Below, piece after piece: positions 8,151-17,811 of a stretch of DNA of 64,000 nucleotides (positions within the stretch are counted from its first letter, which is position 1; every line of letters starts with the position of its first letter). The position numbers and the translations under genes are program-made. This DNA comes from CBDVBE01 sp964543525 (lineage in GTDB: Bacteria > Fibrobacterota > Chitinivibrionia > Chitinivibrionales > JANQEN01). The notes under the pieces are model-generated. The model did no database searches. It saw only the letters and a program-made list of their open reading frames with translations, and had not been told where the DNA came from. The stretch is from the NCBI GenBank assembly GCA_964543525.1, contig CAZIYW010000005.1:37964-101963 (forward strand), in the 5' to 3' direction.

Positions 8151-11003
8151 ATGGAACAGATCCATGCGAAGAATAATCGTATTTTTGCGTTAGGTGTCCT
8201 TTTTACTGCAATGATAGCTTTTCTTTCAACTGTTGCTCCGACAGTTGCTTTCTGGGATTGTGGAGAGTATATAGGCGCATCCTATTCGCTGGGTATACCC
8301 CATCCACCGGGAAACCCGCTGTATGTGCTTATTGGAAGGGTATTTTCAATTATCTTTTTCTTCTTCCGTCAGGTAGCGTATCGAATAAATCTCATTTCGG
8401 TTTTCAGCGCTTCATTTACTGCAATGTTTATATACCTTATTATTGTTCGTGCAATGATATCGTGGATGGGAATTCCCGATACAAACTGGAAACGGATAAC
8501 GGTCTATATTTCGGGTGTTGTTGGCGCGTTTTTCTCCGTATTCGGATATACCTTCTGGTTCAGCTCCGTCGAAGCATCGGTCTATATCCCGTCGATGCTT
8601 ATGGTTGTGATTTGTACCTGGCTGGCGGTGAAATGGTCTCAGAGCAAGGATCCCCACCGGGATCAACTGTTAATTCTTTTTGCCTATGTTGCTTTTCTGG
8701 GTATCTCAATCCATATGATGTCCATGCTTGCATTAATCCCGGTCGGCCTGTTTATCTTTTTGTCCGATGAAAATAAAATGAAGGATTATCGTTTATGGAT
8801 TACCGCATTAGCTATGTTGGCGGTCATTTATGATGTGTCACTGTTTCTCTGGTTTGGTCCGATTACCATAGTCGGCACCTTTGTTATGTCATTCGTTGAG
8901 AAATCCGCCAAAAAGAAATGGCGATTCTGTTTCTGGCTTGCCTTTTTTGCACTCATGGGTTATTCGGTACATTTTTATATCCCCATACGATCAACGGTTC
9001 AGCCGATTATTGACGAAAACCATCCTGTCGTCGAGATTGATAAATCAGGTAAGATTAACTGGCGTGCCTTTAAAGGATTCCTGGAACGTAAACAATACGG
9101 ATCGGAGTCAATGATCACCCGAATGTTTCACCGGCTCGGCGCGTGGAATAAGCAATTCGGATTTGACGGTCACATGGGATACGGTGGTTTCCATTTAACG
9201 CAGTTTTTTCACTTTGGCCGATCCATCGGTATTGATAGGAACCACGATCTTATTAATAACTGGGGGACTGGAAAGGGGCTCCTTGCACTCTTCGTTTACC
9301 TTATCCCGACCTTTCTGATGTTGTATGGGTGGGCGTACCTGTATAACAAAAACAGGAATATGGCTATTCTGCTGATATTCCTCTTTCTCATGGGTTCGAT
9401 TATACTGGTTTTTTATATGAATTTTGCCGACGGTACCCGTCCCATGAAACGGGATTATATTATGTGGCTGAGAAACGGCAAGCAGGGTGAGTTGCCCTTA
9501 CAGCACCGTGAAGTCCGTGTCCGTGATTACTTCTTCACCGCGGGATTTATGTTTTACGGCATGTGGATAGGTATTGCTTCCGGTTGCGTTCTGCATTTTC
9601 TGTTTACAAATAAAAATCGTTTTCTTCGCACGCAGCTTGCGCCGATTATCGCCGTACTCTTTGCTGTGTCACCGGCGCTTCCTTTTTCGCAGAATTATCT
9701 TGAAAATAACAGAACCCGTGACTGGATTCCTTATGATTACGCCTATAACCTGCTTATGTCCTGTGAAAAGGACGGTATCCTTTTTACCAACGGTGATAAT
9801 GATACCTTTCCGTTATGGTTCCTTCAGGAGGCTGAAGAGGTCCGGCGTGATGTCCGGATCGTAAACCTGAGCCTTCTCAATACCAAATGGTACATAAAAC
9901 AGTTGAAAACATTGGAGCCCAAAGTGCCGACATCTTACAGCATAAGGGAAATTGAGGAAAAGTTAAATCATCAGTTGAATCCTCTTGAGCGTTCGGTTAA
10001 TTATAAAATGCCCGGCGCAGGGATTGTCGTTAAGCTCCCGGGTCGGGACACCAAACGGGCGTTACGGGTTCAGGATCAGATGGTGGTGAATATTGTCGAT
10101 TCAAATAAATGGAAAAAGCCCATTTACTTCGCAGTGACCGTTTCCAGTGATAATCTCATGGGGTTGCAGCCCTATCTGCAGATGCAGGGACTGGTGTATC
10201 GGGTATTACCCAGGCGGGTGTCACGCAGTGACATGCTTGACCTGGACAGAACCCTTTTTCTCCTGGACAAGGTGTATCGTTTCCGGAGTCTCGGCGACGG
10301 TTCAACGCCGATGAGTGAGACAAGCAGGAAATTAATGTCCAATTATGCGGCGAGTTTTATTCAAGTCGCTATTTCTCAGCGGCAGCCCCTTGCCCAATTG
10401 AAAAGCGAGATCGAAAATCTTGAAAAGCCGCTTCCGGATTCTGTCGCAACCGCAGACAGCAGCCTGGTCGTTGCCAGGCAGGAAGAACTTGCTGCAAAGA
10501 AAAAAGAGTATAATGATAAAGTTGATATGGTGGTGAACAAGCTGGATCAGTGTGTGGCGCTGATGCCTTGGGATTGGCGTCCCCGCTTATTACGGCAGGA
10601 GATCCTCATAGAGCACGGGCGTTTGGATGAAGCAATGGTGCGGATAGAGGAAGCATTAAAGGTGGAACCGGACAATAAGGAATATCTCAAATTGAAGGCA
10701 CGGCTCTATGATTTACGTGGTGAAAAATCTCAGGCAAACGCTCTGTTGCGGGAGCTTGCCGGCGAAGAGTCCGATCCATGGATGTCCTACAGCCTGATGT
10801 GCAGGAATTATGAATATCTTGGACTTTACGATAGCGCACTCTATGTAATGAAGCAGTTTCAAATGATACATCCCGGTGACCGACGGGCTACCGAAGCAAT
10901 AAAGCGGCTGGAGAAATTAAAAGCTGAAGTGGGTAAAAAGAAGGGAGATACGTCTTATAAAAAGACGGCGGATTCGGCCGCCGCTTTAAAAACCAGTGGA
11001 TAG
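8151..11003 (+). CDS. DUF2723 multi-pass membrane protein with C-terminal TPR region
   Basis: A 950-residue integral membrane protein of the DUF2723 (TMEM260-related) family. The first luminal segment has the family signature TVAFWDCGEYI followed by LGIPHPPGNPLY, with acidic and His/Pro residues where GT-C glycosyltransferases keep their catalytic loop. About ten hydrophobic helices follow up to about residue 520, then a soluble part with ILFTNGDNDTFPLW. The last ~170 residues carry a Lys/Glu-rich coil and TPR-like helices (around 800-930). Eukaryotic TMEM260 is a protein O-mannosyltransferase, so an envelope O-glycosylation role is plausible but unproven here. It begins 28 bp after nusB and ends before a hairpin terminator. 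Confidence 0.85.
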   Translation: MEQIHAKNNRIFALGVLFTAMIAFLSTVAPTVAFWDCGEYIGASYSLGIPHPPGNPLYVLIGRVFSIIFFFFRQVAYRINLISVFSASFTAMFIYLIIVRAMISWMGIPDTNWKRITVYISGVVGAFFSVFGYTFWFSSVEASVYIPSMLMVVICTWLAVKWSQSKDPHRDQLLILFAYVAFLGISIHMMSMLALIPVGLFIFLSDENKMKDYRLWITALAMLAVIYDVSLFLWFGPITIVGTFVMSFVEKSAKKKWRFCFWLAFFALMGYSVHFYIPIRSTVQPIIDENHPVVEIDKSGKINWRAFKGFLERKQYGSESMITRMFHRLGAWNKQFGFDGHMGYGGFHLTQFFHFGRSIGIDRNHDLINNWGTGKGLLALFVYLIPTFLMLYGWAYLYNKNRNMAILLIFLFLMGSIILVFYMNFADGTRPMKRDYIMWLRNGKQGELPLQHREVRVRDYFFTAGFMFYGMWIGIASGCVLHFLFTNKNRFLRTQLAPIIAVLFAVSPALPFSQNYLENNRTRDWIPYDYAYNLLMSCEKDGILFTNGDNDTFPLWFLQEAEEVRRDVRIVNLSLLNTKWYIKQLKTLEPKVPTSYSIREIEEKLNHQLNPLERSVNYKMPGAGIVVKLPGRDTKRALRVQDQMVVNIVDSNKWKKPIYFAVTVSSDNLMGLQPYLQMQGLVYRVLPRRVSRSDMLDLDRTLFLLDKVYRFRSLGDGSTPMSETSRKLMSNYAASFIQVAISQRQPLAQLKSEIENLEKPLPDSVATADSSLVVARQEELAAKKKEYNDKVDMVVNKLDQCVALMPWDWRPRLLRQEILIEHGRLDEAMVRIEEALKVEPDNKEYLKLKARLYDLRGEKSQANALLRELAGEESDPWMSYSLMCRNYEYLGLYDSALYVMKQFQMIHPGDRRATEAIKRLEKLKAEVGKKKGDTSYKKTADSAAALKTSG

Positions 11004-11033
11004 TCAAGAAATATTATTTATTGTCTTGAAGGA

Positions 11034-11065
11034 AAAGGGCGTGTCTGCGGTACACCCTTTTTTTT
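11034..11065 (+). terminator. Rho-independent terminator after DUF2723 gene
   Basis: An AAAGGG...CCCTTT stem with an additional TGT/ACA extension above a small bulge, followed by a run of T. It lies 30 bp after the stop codon and closes the rib-nusB-DUF2723 operon, before the convergent YfhO-like gene. Confidence 0.75.
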
Positions 11066-11110
11066 GCGAAATCGATAGAATTTGCGCTTATATACCGAAA
11101 GGCCGCGCTA

Positions 11111-13492
11111 TTATTTTTTATCCGGTTTGCTTAAGTAAATGAAGAGTAAATACCCAATGGAAAGCAAGAGAGTTATTACTGTAATGAGGGCGCCCATTGT
11201 GAAGTAGCCGGATGCATAGACAAATCTAACGTCGTGTTTTCCTTTCGGAATTTCAACAGCCCTGAAACTGAAATCCGCACAAAGTATTTCTGATTTTTTA
11301 TTGTCAACATATACTTTCCACGCCGGATACCAGATTTCACTAAGCCATAACAATCCGTTTTTATCAGTAGATACCGTTACCTCGATCTCATTTATATCAT
11401 AGTTTGATATCTCGACCGAGTTAATCGGTGCGTTTACCGTATCTTCAGGATTGAAGGTAATCGGTATGCGAGGTTCTTCGGAAAGCAGTAACACATTCCT
11501 GTAATCAAATGTATTATTGAGCATAAATTCCCGTACTGAAGAGTCGGTTTCAAAGACTTTGTACCGGTAGAACATTTTCGCACGGGGTAATTTGTCCCCG
11601 TTGGGTAAAATCAGTGGTGTCGAGCGGTCGAGGTAATCGGGATTGATATAGTACTTTATATTTAACAGGTCGAGAAGCCGGCAGAAATGAGCACGACCCT
11701 TTGACGGAGGCAGTCGACGGTATAAATTTAGTGGATTATACCCTTCGGTAATCTGAATTTTATCAATCATGCCCTGGTTGCGTTTTAAGAGCATCAGTCC
11801 GGTCTGGTTTCCCAGAGCGGATGTGTCGTCCAGGAGAAACTGCCTGGTATTGGCACGGAAGATTTCTTTCTTGCCCTCTTTTTGTAAATCGGAAACCAGT
11901 TGTTTCATCTCGCTGTAGAAGCGCGGGGCGCTTTTCCTGGTAGTGACATGTTGATTTATACCGAAAGTAAACAGGTCGATTATAAGTGCGACAATTATAA
12001 GAGGTTGTAGAAGCCCTAATGAAATCCTGTTTTTCCAGGCAAGGATAAGGGGAATAAAGATTAGTGCTACATTCAGAAGGAACAGCAATCCCTGCAGGAC
12101 AGTATACGTAGCTCTTTTTTCATCAGAAAGAAATTCAGGCCAAAGTACTTTCGGGAAACCGATTACGATCAGTAATCCGATAAGGGCGCACAATCCGCCG
12201 ATAATAAACAACGGCTTGATGATTTTGTCAAAGGCCTCTTTTCCCCGCAGGGTATCATAGGTGTATGCCGCGAGTACCGGCAGGAGAAAATTCCAGGTAA
12301 AAAGTATTCGCGCGGGTGATCTGAACCGGTCGAATCCCGGTACGAAGAGAAAAAGAAGTTTATAGACAAAGAAAAAACTTCCCAGCCCGATGGAAAGACT
12401 GATAATTCCCCAGATAAGTGAGAATCGTGTAAAGTGATTTTTTTTTGCGTTCCGTAATTGAAATAAACCGAAAAGAAAGATAACCACGCCGGTGTAGAAA
12501 CAGGTGTCCCAGTAGGTATAGTACCCGCTTTTAGGCCCGGGAAGCCAGAACCGGGGTGCGGTACTCTCCGGTGCGGACCAGCCACCGAAAAGCTTGGGTA
12601 TAAGAAAGGTCAGTAATTGTGGAAAACTGAGCGATCCTTCCGATGCCTGTTCAAACGTCCAGTCAACCCGAGCGGAGTGGTTGCCAAGTTCCGCTGTGGG
12701 TAATAATTGAATACACGCTATTCCCGCCGCTATGGCAAAGAGCAGTCCGATTGAGGTCAGGTGCATGATTTTTCGTTCTGTTTCAAAAAACCAGTAATAC
12801 AATGCATAACCGCCGATAAAGAGAAATTCATAGAAGGTTATCTGAGGATGTCCGGCAAGGATAGTTATTCCCAGGACGAGACCCGCTAAAATGTGAAAGG
12901 AATATTTTTTGTGATTAAATCCCTTTTCCGTAAGAAGCAGTATAAGTGGTAACCAGGCCAGTATATAGAGCATCAATGAGTGGATGATATGGGTTATGAA
13001 AAAACCACAGAACATATAACTGATTGCAGCGAGAAAAGAAGCCTGGTTGCTGAATTTTTTAAATCTCATATAGAGAAACATACACAGACCGGCAAAGAAT
13101 ATATGGCTGATTATCATGCATTCAAGAACATACCAGAAGAGTTTCGGGCCGAAGGGTGAAAAAGAGAGCAGCAGATTGAATGGATACAGGACACCGGTGT
13201 GAATGGCGGCAAAAAAAGGCATACCGTTAAAAGTATAAGGATTCCAGTGAGGGAATTTGAAGCTAAGCAGGCAATCGCGGGCAAAGATTCGGTGAGGGAA
13301 TTCCTGATAAATCAGATCCTCCCAAAAGTGTGCCATACCAAATATGACCCGGAAATAAAAGGCAACGCAGAGAATGGCAAGAGCAGTTATATACTGCCAT
13401 GGTTTAATACTCGTTTTTCCCAACAGGACACCGGTGCCGGTTGCCCCCTCCGGTTTCTCCCTGGAAGAGGGGCGCTTCTTATCCTTTGCCAT
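11111..13492 (-). CDS. YfhO-like polytopic membrane protein
   Basis: A 793-residue membrane protein of the YfhO family. A basic cytosolic N-terminus is followed by a first helix at about 34-52. The loop HFWEDLIYQEFPHRIFARD carries acidic residues like those in GT-C glycosyltransferases, and NPYTFNGMPFFA follows. About twelve hydrophobic segments run to residue ~500. A soluble domain spans ~520-755, with GLLWLSEIWYPAWKVYVD (typical of YfhO), and a last helix lies near 765-785. Bacillus YfhO works in lipoteichoic-acid glycosylation; here a lipid-linked glycosylation role is inference. It is transcribed 6 bp after the methyltransferase gene, so they form an operon. Confidence 0.8.
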   Translation of the reverse strand: MAKDKKRPSSREKPEGATGTGVLLGKTSIKPWQYITALAILCVAFYFRVIFGMAHFWEDLIYQEFPHRIFARDCLLSFKFPHWNPYTFNGMPFFAAIHTGVLYPFNLLLSFSPFGPKLFWYVLECMIISHIFFAGLCMFLYMRFKKFSNQASFLAAISYMFCGFFITHIIHSLMLYILAWLPLILLLTEKGFNHKKYSFHILAGLVLGITILAGHPQITFYEFLFIGGYALYYWFFETERKIMHLTSIGLLFAIAAGIACIQLLPTAELGNHSARVDWTFEQASEGSLSFPQLLTFLIPKLFGGWSAPESTAPRFWLPGPKSGYYTYWDTCFYTGVVIFLFGLFQLRNAKKNHFTRFSLIWGIISLSIGLGSFFFVYKLLFLFVPGFDRFRSPARILFTWNFLLPVLAAYTYDTLRGKEAFDKIIKPLFIIGGLCALIGLLIVIGFPKVLWPEFLSDEKRATYTVLQGLLFLLNVALIFIPLILAWKNRISLGLLQPLIIVALIIDLFTFGINQHVTTRKSAPRFYSEMKQLVSDLQKEGKKEIFRANTRQFLLDDTSALGNQTGLMLLKRNQGMIDKIQITEGYNPLNLYRRLPPSKGRAHFCRLLDLLNIKYYINPDYLDRSTPLILPNGDKLPRAKMFYRYKVFETDSSVREFMLNNTFDYRNVLLLSEEPRIPITFNPEDTVNAPINSVEISNYDINEIEVTVSTDKNGLLWLSEIWYPAWKVYVDNKKSEILCADFSFRAVEIPKGKHDVRFVYASGYFTMGALITVITLLLSIGYLLFIYLSKPDKK

Positions 13493-13498
13493 TGTGTT

Positions 13499-14380
13499 TC
13501 AGCCCTTCTTTTGAAGTATTATCAGCATACTCCCCGTATCTGCATACCATGATTTCTTTGATAATCCAAACAAGGAAATACATGCATTGAAAATACGTGC
13601 AATACGTTTGAACCCGTAACGTTTGAGCCGGTTGTGTAAAAATGAAGTGTCGGCATATTGTCCTGATACGCTGTGATGAACAATGGACAATCCATGCGGT
13701 TCGACAGCTTTTCGCAGAGTTTCCAAAGTAAAATACTGTATATGCTCCTGAGGTTTTAACTGAAACCATCGTTTGCCGAACAATTTTCTCTGAAAACTGT
13801 TGTAATCCGGTGTGACCAGAGCAATACTGCCGTTATTATCAAGTAACCGGGTTAATTTTTCAATATTATCGTGAAGTTTCGGCAGGTGTTCAATAACATC
13901 AAAAAGCGTAATGAGGGTGTATTTTTTTTTCGAGGAGAAATATTCAAGCGGTTGGCCGTGAACCGTAAAGCCTTTTTCAATCACATGGGCACGCATCTCC
14001 TTCTCCAGCTCGATTCCTTCGGTATTCCAACCATTTTCCTGAAGTACCTGAAGGAAATACCCTGCCGCGCAACCAATGTCAAGTGCAGTGCCGGAGGTCG
14101 TTTTCAGGTATTCGCAGATTTCGAGGTACCATTTGTTGAATGTTTTAACCCGCAAAGCAGCGGTTAGCTCATAGTCTTCATAGAAACTGTCGGCACTGTG
14201 AAAATATTTGTCTTCGTAGATGGTGTACAATTTGTTATTTGGAATACGTGGATTAACATAAACCATTGAGCAACTGCGACATCGCACAATATTGAACCCT
14301 TTAACACGATGCAGTATTTGCGTGCTTTTTTCAGCACACACAGGACATGGATATGAAGTCAGTTCTTGATTCTCGGTCAT
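13499..14380 (-). CDS. Class I SAM-dependent methyltransferase with N-terminal zinc ribbon
   Basis: The 293-residue protein begins with a treble-cysteine zinc ribbon (YPCPVCAEKS, then VRCRSCSMVYVNPR; four cysteines within residues 10-40). A Rossmann methyltransferase domain follows, with the SAM-binding motif ALDIGCAAGYFLQVL at about 95-110 and ITLFDVIEHLPKLHDN (motif with DVIEH) near 155. Proteins of this layout are common in polysaccharide and lipid modification clusters and are related to the UbiG/Methyltransf_11-13 group. The sugar or lipid substrate is unknown. It is the first gene of a two-gene operon with the YfhO-like gene. Confidence 0.8.
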   Translation of the reverse strand: MTENQELTSYPCPVCAEKSTQILHRVKGFNIVRCRSCSMVYVNPRIPNNKLYTIYEDKYFHSADSFYEDYELTAALRVKTFNKWYLEICEYLKTTSGTALDIGCAAGYFLQVLQENGWNTEGIELEKEMRAHVIEKGFTVHGQPLEYFSSKKKYTLITLFDVIEHLPKLHDNIEKLTRLLDNNGSIALVTPDYNSFQRKLFGKRWFQLKPQEHIQYFTLETLRKAVEPHGLSIVHHSVSGQYADTSFLHNRLKRYGFKRIARIFNACISLFGLSKKSWYADTGSMLIILQKKG

Positions 14381-14665
14381 GATATGTTTTCTGCTTCAAA
14401 GAATTATTCAATTCCATAAAATATAATTAATATCGCTGGTTTTTTTTAGGCTTTTCACAGGAAGTTCCGATAATTCGATCCACATTTCATTTCGGGACTG
14501 TTTTTTTTGTTAAATATCCGATATAAGATTACTATTTGCGTGGGAGATACGTAACATAATCCGGCACAACATTGTATTATCTCCTGTACTTTATATTATT
14601 TTCACAACCTGTTGTTTTTTTTGTTAAAATTTATTCATAAATGTATTAATAGGAAAAAATCTTGT

Positions 14666-15550
14666 ATGTCGAAATCGTTCAGGTATTCTTTTTTAGACAG
14701 ACTTGTCTTTTATCTGTCATACTTTTTTTATAAAAGCATTCTTCCCCTTGAAGTAAGAAAGCCTAAATGGAAATTGTGGTGGTATGAATGGAAATACAGT
14801 CTGGCAAAGTTTAAGGATTACAACATAAATATTCCCTGGCATAATGATATTGACCGGATTTCGACAAGGTTTGGTGATTTTAAAATTCGGGTAAATACTT
14901 CAGATGCTGCGAACGTTTCTCCTGCTTTTGAACGAAGGGATCAAAATTATCTGCTTAAAACTATAAATGAGTTATGCAGGAAGAACAAAAAAGTTCTTTT
15001 TCTGGACATTGGCGGCGATCTTGGAAGTTATTCGGTTCTGGTGGGTAATCGCTTTAAGAATGAACAGGTTTCCGTCAAGTGTTTTGAGCCTGTTCCGGAT
15101 AGTGGTGAACTTATTAAGGAGAACATTACTCTTAACGGTCTTGAGCAAAAAGTCGACTTATATCAGGTGGCTCTTCTAAATAACGATAATCCCGAGGCCA
15201 GGATTACCCTTGACATCGGCACTCCCGGTTCGAGCAGCATGAAGAGCAGCACTGCTGAGAATATCAGGGAAATTACCGTTAAAGCTCATAAACTTGATAC
15301 TTTACTGGCGGATGAAGTGCCGGGGTATGATGCACTGGTCTGCAAGATTGATGTAGAGGGTGTTGAACATGAGGTGCTGCTGGGGGCGGAAAAGGTGATT
15401 CATTCCGGGAAAGAGATCTATGTAATGCTGGAAGACTTTATCAATCCAAGCATCATACCGTTTATGGAGAAAAACGGATGGTCATTCTTGGCTAAAGTTA
15501 CTTCGTATAACAGCTGGTGGTACTTTGGTGGCGGTGATGATCCTTCTTAA
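14666..15550 (+). CDS. FkbM-family methyltransferase
   Basis: About 294 residues. The frame is open from a TTG at 14612, but I prefer the ATG at 14666, which has an AGGA element upstream and removes an unlikely Lys/Phe-rich leader. The N-terminal ~60 residues are basic and aromatic. The methyltransferase core has FLDIGGDLGSYSVLVG (SAM loop), CFEPVPDSGELIKENI, and CKIDVEGVEHEVLLGAE, all hallmarks of FkbM enzymes, which O-methylate sugars or small molecules. The neighbouring flippase-domain and glycosyltransferase genes point to glycan methylation. Confidence 0.85.
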   Translation: MSKSFRYSFLDRLVFYLSYFFYKSILPLEVRKPKWKLWWYEWKYSLAKFKDYNINIPWHNDIDRISTRFGDFKIRVNTSDAANVSPAFERRDQNYLLKTINELCRKNKKVLFLDIGGDLGSYSVLVGNRFKNEQVSVKCFEPVPDSGELIKENITLNGLEQKVDLYQVALLNNDNPEARITLDIGTPGSSSMKSSTAENIREITVKAHKLDTLLADEVPGYDALVCKIDVEGVEHEVLLGAEKVIHSGKEIYVMLEDFINPSIIPFMEKNGWSFLAKVTSYNSWWYFGGGDDPS

Positions 15551-15589
15551 AGAGTAACCGTCAGAATAGAATACTGATAAAGCGGTACA

Positions 15590-16585
15590 ATGAAACGGAA
15601 AAATATTTACACGCAATTGCTGAAATTGTTCGTAACGGGTGCGGTTATCAGTTGGATAATCTATACCTATGGATGGAATAATATCCGTACAACGGTTTTG
15701 CAGGCACAGCCTGGCTGGCTTTTTAGCGGCGTGGTACTTTTTGTCATTAGTGTTTTCTTCGGTGCTGTGCAATGGCAGATTATTTTAGAGAATAAGAAGA
15801 TTGTTTTACCTTTTGAAAAAACTCTCCGGCTCTATTTTATCGGTATTTTTTTCAATAATTTTATTCTGGGAACCATAGCCGGCGATGCCTTCAAAGTAGC
15901 ATCGTTGCATCTTGACAAAAGAAACGGTAAGGCAAGTTTCGCGGCCACTTTTCTTGACCGGCTTGCCGGACTTATTGCATTGTCACTTTTTGCCATCGTT
16001 GGCGGAACGGTGATATTCGTTTCGAATATCCAGCAGAATAAGCAGTTTTTTATGGTATTGGGGGTACTCGCTCTTTTCGTCGGCATTTTTTTCGGCTTCT
16101 TTATTATTCTGCTCTCCCGAAGATTACAAAATGCCTTACGGAACCTGTTGCGGAACATACCGTCTTTCCCGGCCAAAGAGCTCATTTTGAATGTACTGGA
16201 AGAGACATTCATTAACAGACGGGGGAAAGAAGATAAGAAGATGTTGCTGCAGGTCGGATTGCTTTCTCTGATTATTCAAAGCTTACGCATTATGGTGAAT
16301 ATCTTTGCCGCCCGGGCTCTCGGCATATTCAGCATTTCCACCCTGCATTACTTTTTTGTTATCATCCCCATTGTTGCACTTATGGTGACAATCCCCATGC
16401 CCTTCGGGGTCAGAGAGACGGTGGGTGGTATTCTTTTCGGCCTTGCAGGATTTTCTGTAGATCAGTCGGTGGTTATGTTGTTTCTTGCCACTATTGTGTG
16501 TGTCAGCGGTTCTCTGACAGGCGGCGTTCTCTTTCTGATTGACAAAAAGAATAGGTTGGAAAAGCCTGCTTTAAAGCCTAAATAG
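15590..16585 (+). CDS. Lysylphosphatidylglycerol synthase TM-region (UPF0104) membrane protein
   Basis: A 331-residue polytopic membrane protein of the LPG_synthase_TM/UPF0104 family (flippase-like domain). About eight hydrophobic helices are visible, with family features NNFILGTIAGDAFKVASL, FLDRLAGLIALSLFAIVGG and the PFGVRETVGGILF segment near residue 275. These proteins are usually next to glycosyltransferases and may move or modify lipid-linked intermediates; the MprF flippase domain is the best-known relative. No aminoacyl-transfer domain is attached. It lies 39 bp after the FkbM gene, and the gene converging from the other side ends 25 bp downstream. Confidence 0.8.
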   Translation: MKRKNIYTQLLKLFVTGAVISWIIYTYGWNNIRTTVLQAQPGWLFSGVVLFVISVFFGAVQWQIILENKKIVLPFEKTLRLYFIGIFFNNFILGTIAGDAFKVASLHLDKRNGKASFAATFLDRLAGLIALSLFAIVGGTVIFVSNIQQNKQFFMVLGVLALFVGIFFGFFIILLSRRLQNALRNLLRNIPSFPAKELILNVLEETFINRRGKEDKKMLLQVGLLSLIIQSLRIMVNIFAARALGIFSISTLHYFFVIIPIVALMVTIPMPFGVRETVGGILFGLAGFSVDQSVVMLFLATIVCVSGSLTGGVLFLIDKKNRLEKPALKPK

Positions 16586-16610
16586 AGACTGATAATACTG
16601 TGGTATCACT

Positions 16611-17657
16611 TCATAGTATCTCTTCGAGTGCGTCGGATACGTCGGATACGTTTAATTCAGCAAGGCAGGCATAGGAGTCGTTGAGCCTGCAGCTGAGCGG
16701 TCTGGGAGAATAGTAGAAGCAGGGTGAGCACGGGAGGTCAAGTCTTACAACCCGATGGGCTACTCCCCATGGATAAATAAAATTTTTATTTGTCGGGCCG
16801 AGAATCAGCACCACCGGTGTCTGCATGGCCGCGGCAATATGCATAAGGCCGGAGTCATTGGAGACAAATGCATCCAGTTCACCAATGATAGCGGCTACCT
16901 CACGGATAGTCTTATTGGTAACAACCGTAACCTGATTTTTGTTTTTAACGGCGGATTGAATATACTCATTTATCCCTATTTCATCCTCGGTGCCGAATAA
17001 TAAAAAGTGTTTATCCTGATGGCGATCTATCAGTTCGACAAATTTTTCCCTGGGCCACCGACGTTTTGCGTGGTTCTTAAACGTGCTGGTGCCGGCATGG
17101 ATTCCGATGAAAGTATTACCGTTGAGCGAGGCAACGAAAGAGCTTCCTGCTTCTTTTTCTTCATCGGTCAGGTAAATGTGCATTGGTGGTATGGTATCGG
17201 GAGCCGCGGAAATTCCTAAGAATTGCAGCAACCGCACATTTTCCTCAACACAATGTGCCGAATAATCCTCTGCAATTGTTTTATTCTTAAGCCAGTTCAG
17301 TTGAGAGAAATTCATACGAAGATAAGAATGGCCTATCCGTTTTTTTGCCCCGGTCATAAGGGCAAATCCATTATATTGAATGCGGTTCGAGGGGTAGAAA
17401 TTAATGCAGGTGTTAAAGCGGAAAGCAAAATGCGTCAATACATGCACGGTTGCCTGAAAAAAGTGGATTGCCTTTATGGGGTAGTACCAGAGGTGGTCAA
17501 TGTGCGGGTTGTTCAGCAGAATTTCATGATTTGCCCGGCTGAAGGTAAAATAGGTAATTTCGCAATCCTGTCTGCTGTCTTTTATTAACTGTAAAGCAGG
17601 CGTCGTCATCAGGGTATCACCCATACCCATGAGCGGGGTGACAACTATTTTTTCCAT
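16611..17657 (-). CDS. GT9-family glycosyltransferase (ADP-heptose:LPS heptosyltransferase-like)
   Basis: A 348-residue GT-B enzyme. The N-terminal domain starts VTPLMGMGDTLMTTPALQLI, the usual GT9 opening. The C-terminal domain has FIGIHAGTSTFKNHAKRRWP and the nucleotide-sugar motif VSNDSGLMHIAAAMQTPVV, then LGPTNKNFIYPWG. GT9 enzymes add heptose or related sugars to LPS core in the cytosol. The donor and acceptor here cannot be told from sequence. A cysteine-rich stretch near the C-terminus (LPCSPCFYYSPRPLSC) is common in the family. A single gene, divergent from the following GT2-GT4 pair. Confidence 0.85.
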   Translation of the reverse strand: MEKIVVTPLMGMGDTLMTTPALQLIKDSRQDCEITYFTFSRANHEILLNNPHIDHLWYYPIKAIHFFQATVHVLTHFAFRFNTCINFYPSNRIQYNGFALMTGAKKRIGHSYLRMNFSQLNWLKNKTIAEDYSAHCVEENVRLLQFLGISAAPDTIPPMHIYLTDEEKEAGSSFVASLNGNTFIGIHAGTSTFKNHAKRRWPREKFVELIDRHQDKHFLLFGTEDEIGINEYIQSAVKNKNQVTVVTNKTIREVAAIIGELDAFVSNDSGLMHIAAAMQTPVVLILGPTNKNFIYPWGVAHRVVRLDLPCSPCFYYSPRPLSCRLNDSYACLAELNVSDVSDALEEIL

Positions 17658-17765
17658 GACGGTATATTTTGTAAAAGGTTAACGGGCTCTTATAAGCACA
17701 CAATAATTACGCTTATGAGTGAATAAAATTATATTATAGTGCGTACTCTTGCAACAAAAGACAAT

Positions 17766-17791
17766 ATATCATACCACTATATCATACCACT
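17766..17791. repeat. Perfect 13-bp tandem direct repeat
   Basis: Two adjacent copies of ATATCATACCACT lie 21 bp upstream of the preferred GT2 start codon, in the leader between two divergent glycosyltransferase genes. It could be a recent slippage duplication or a paired regulator site. Confidence 0.8.
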
Positions 17792-17811
17792 TTAAGCGGT
17801 TGAAGAAGATA

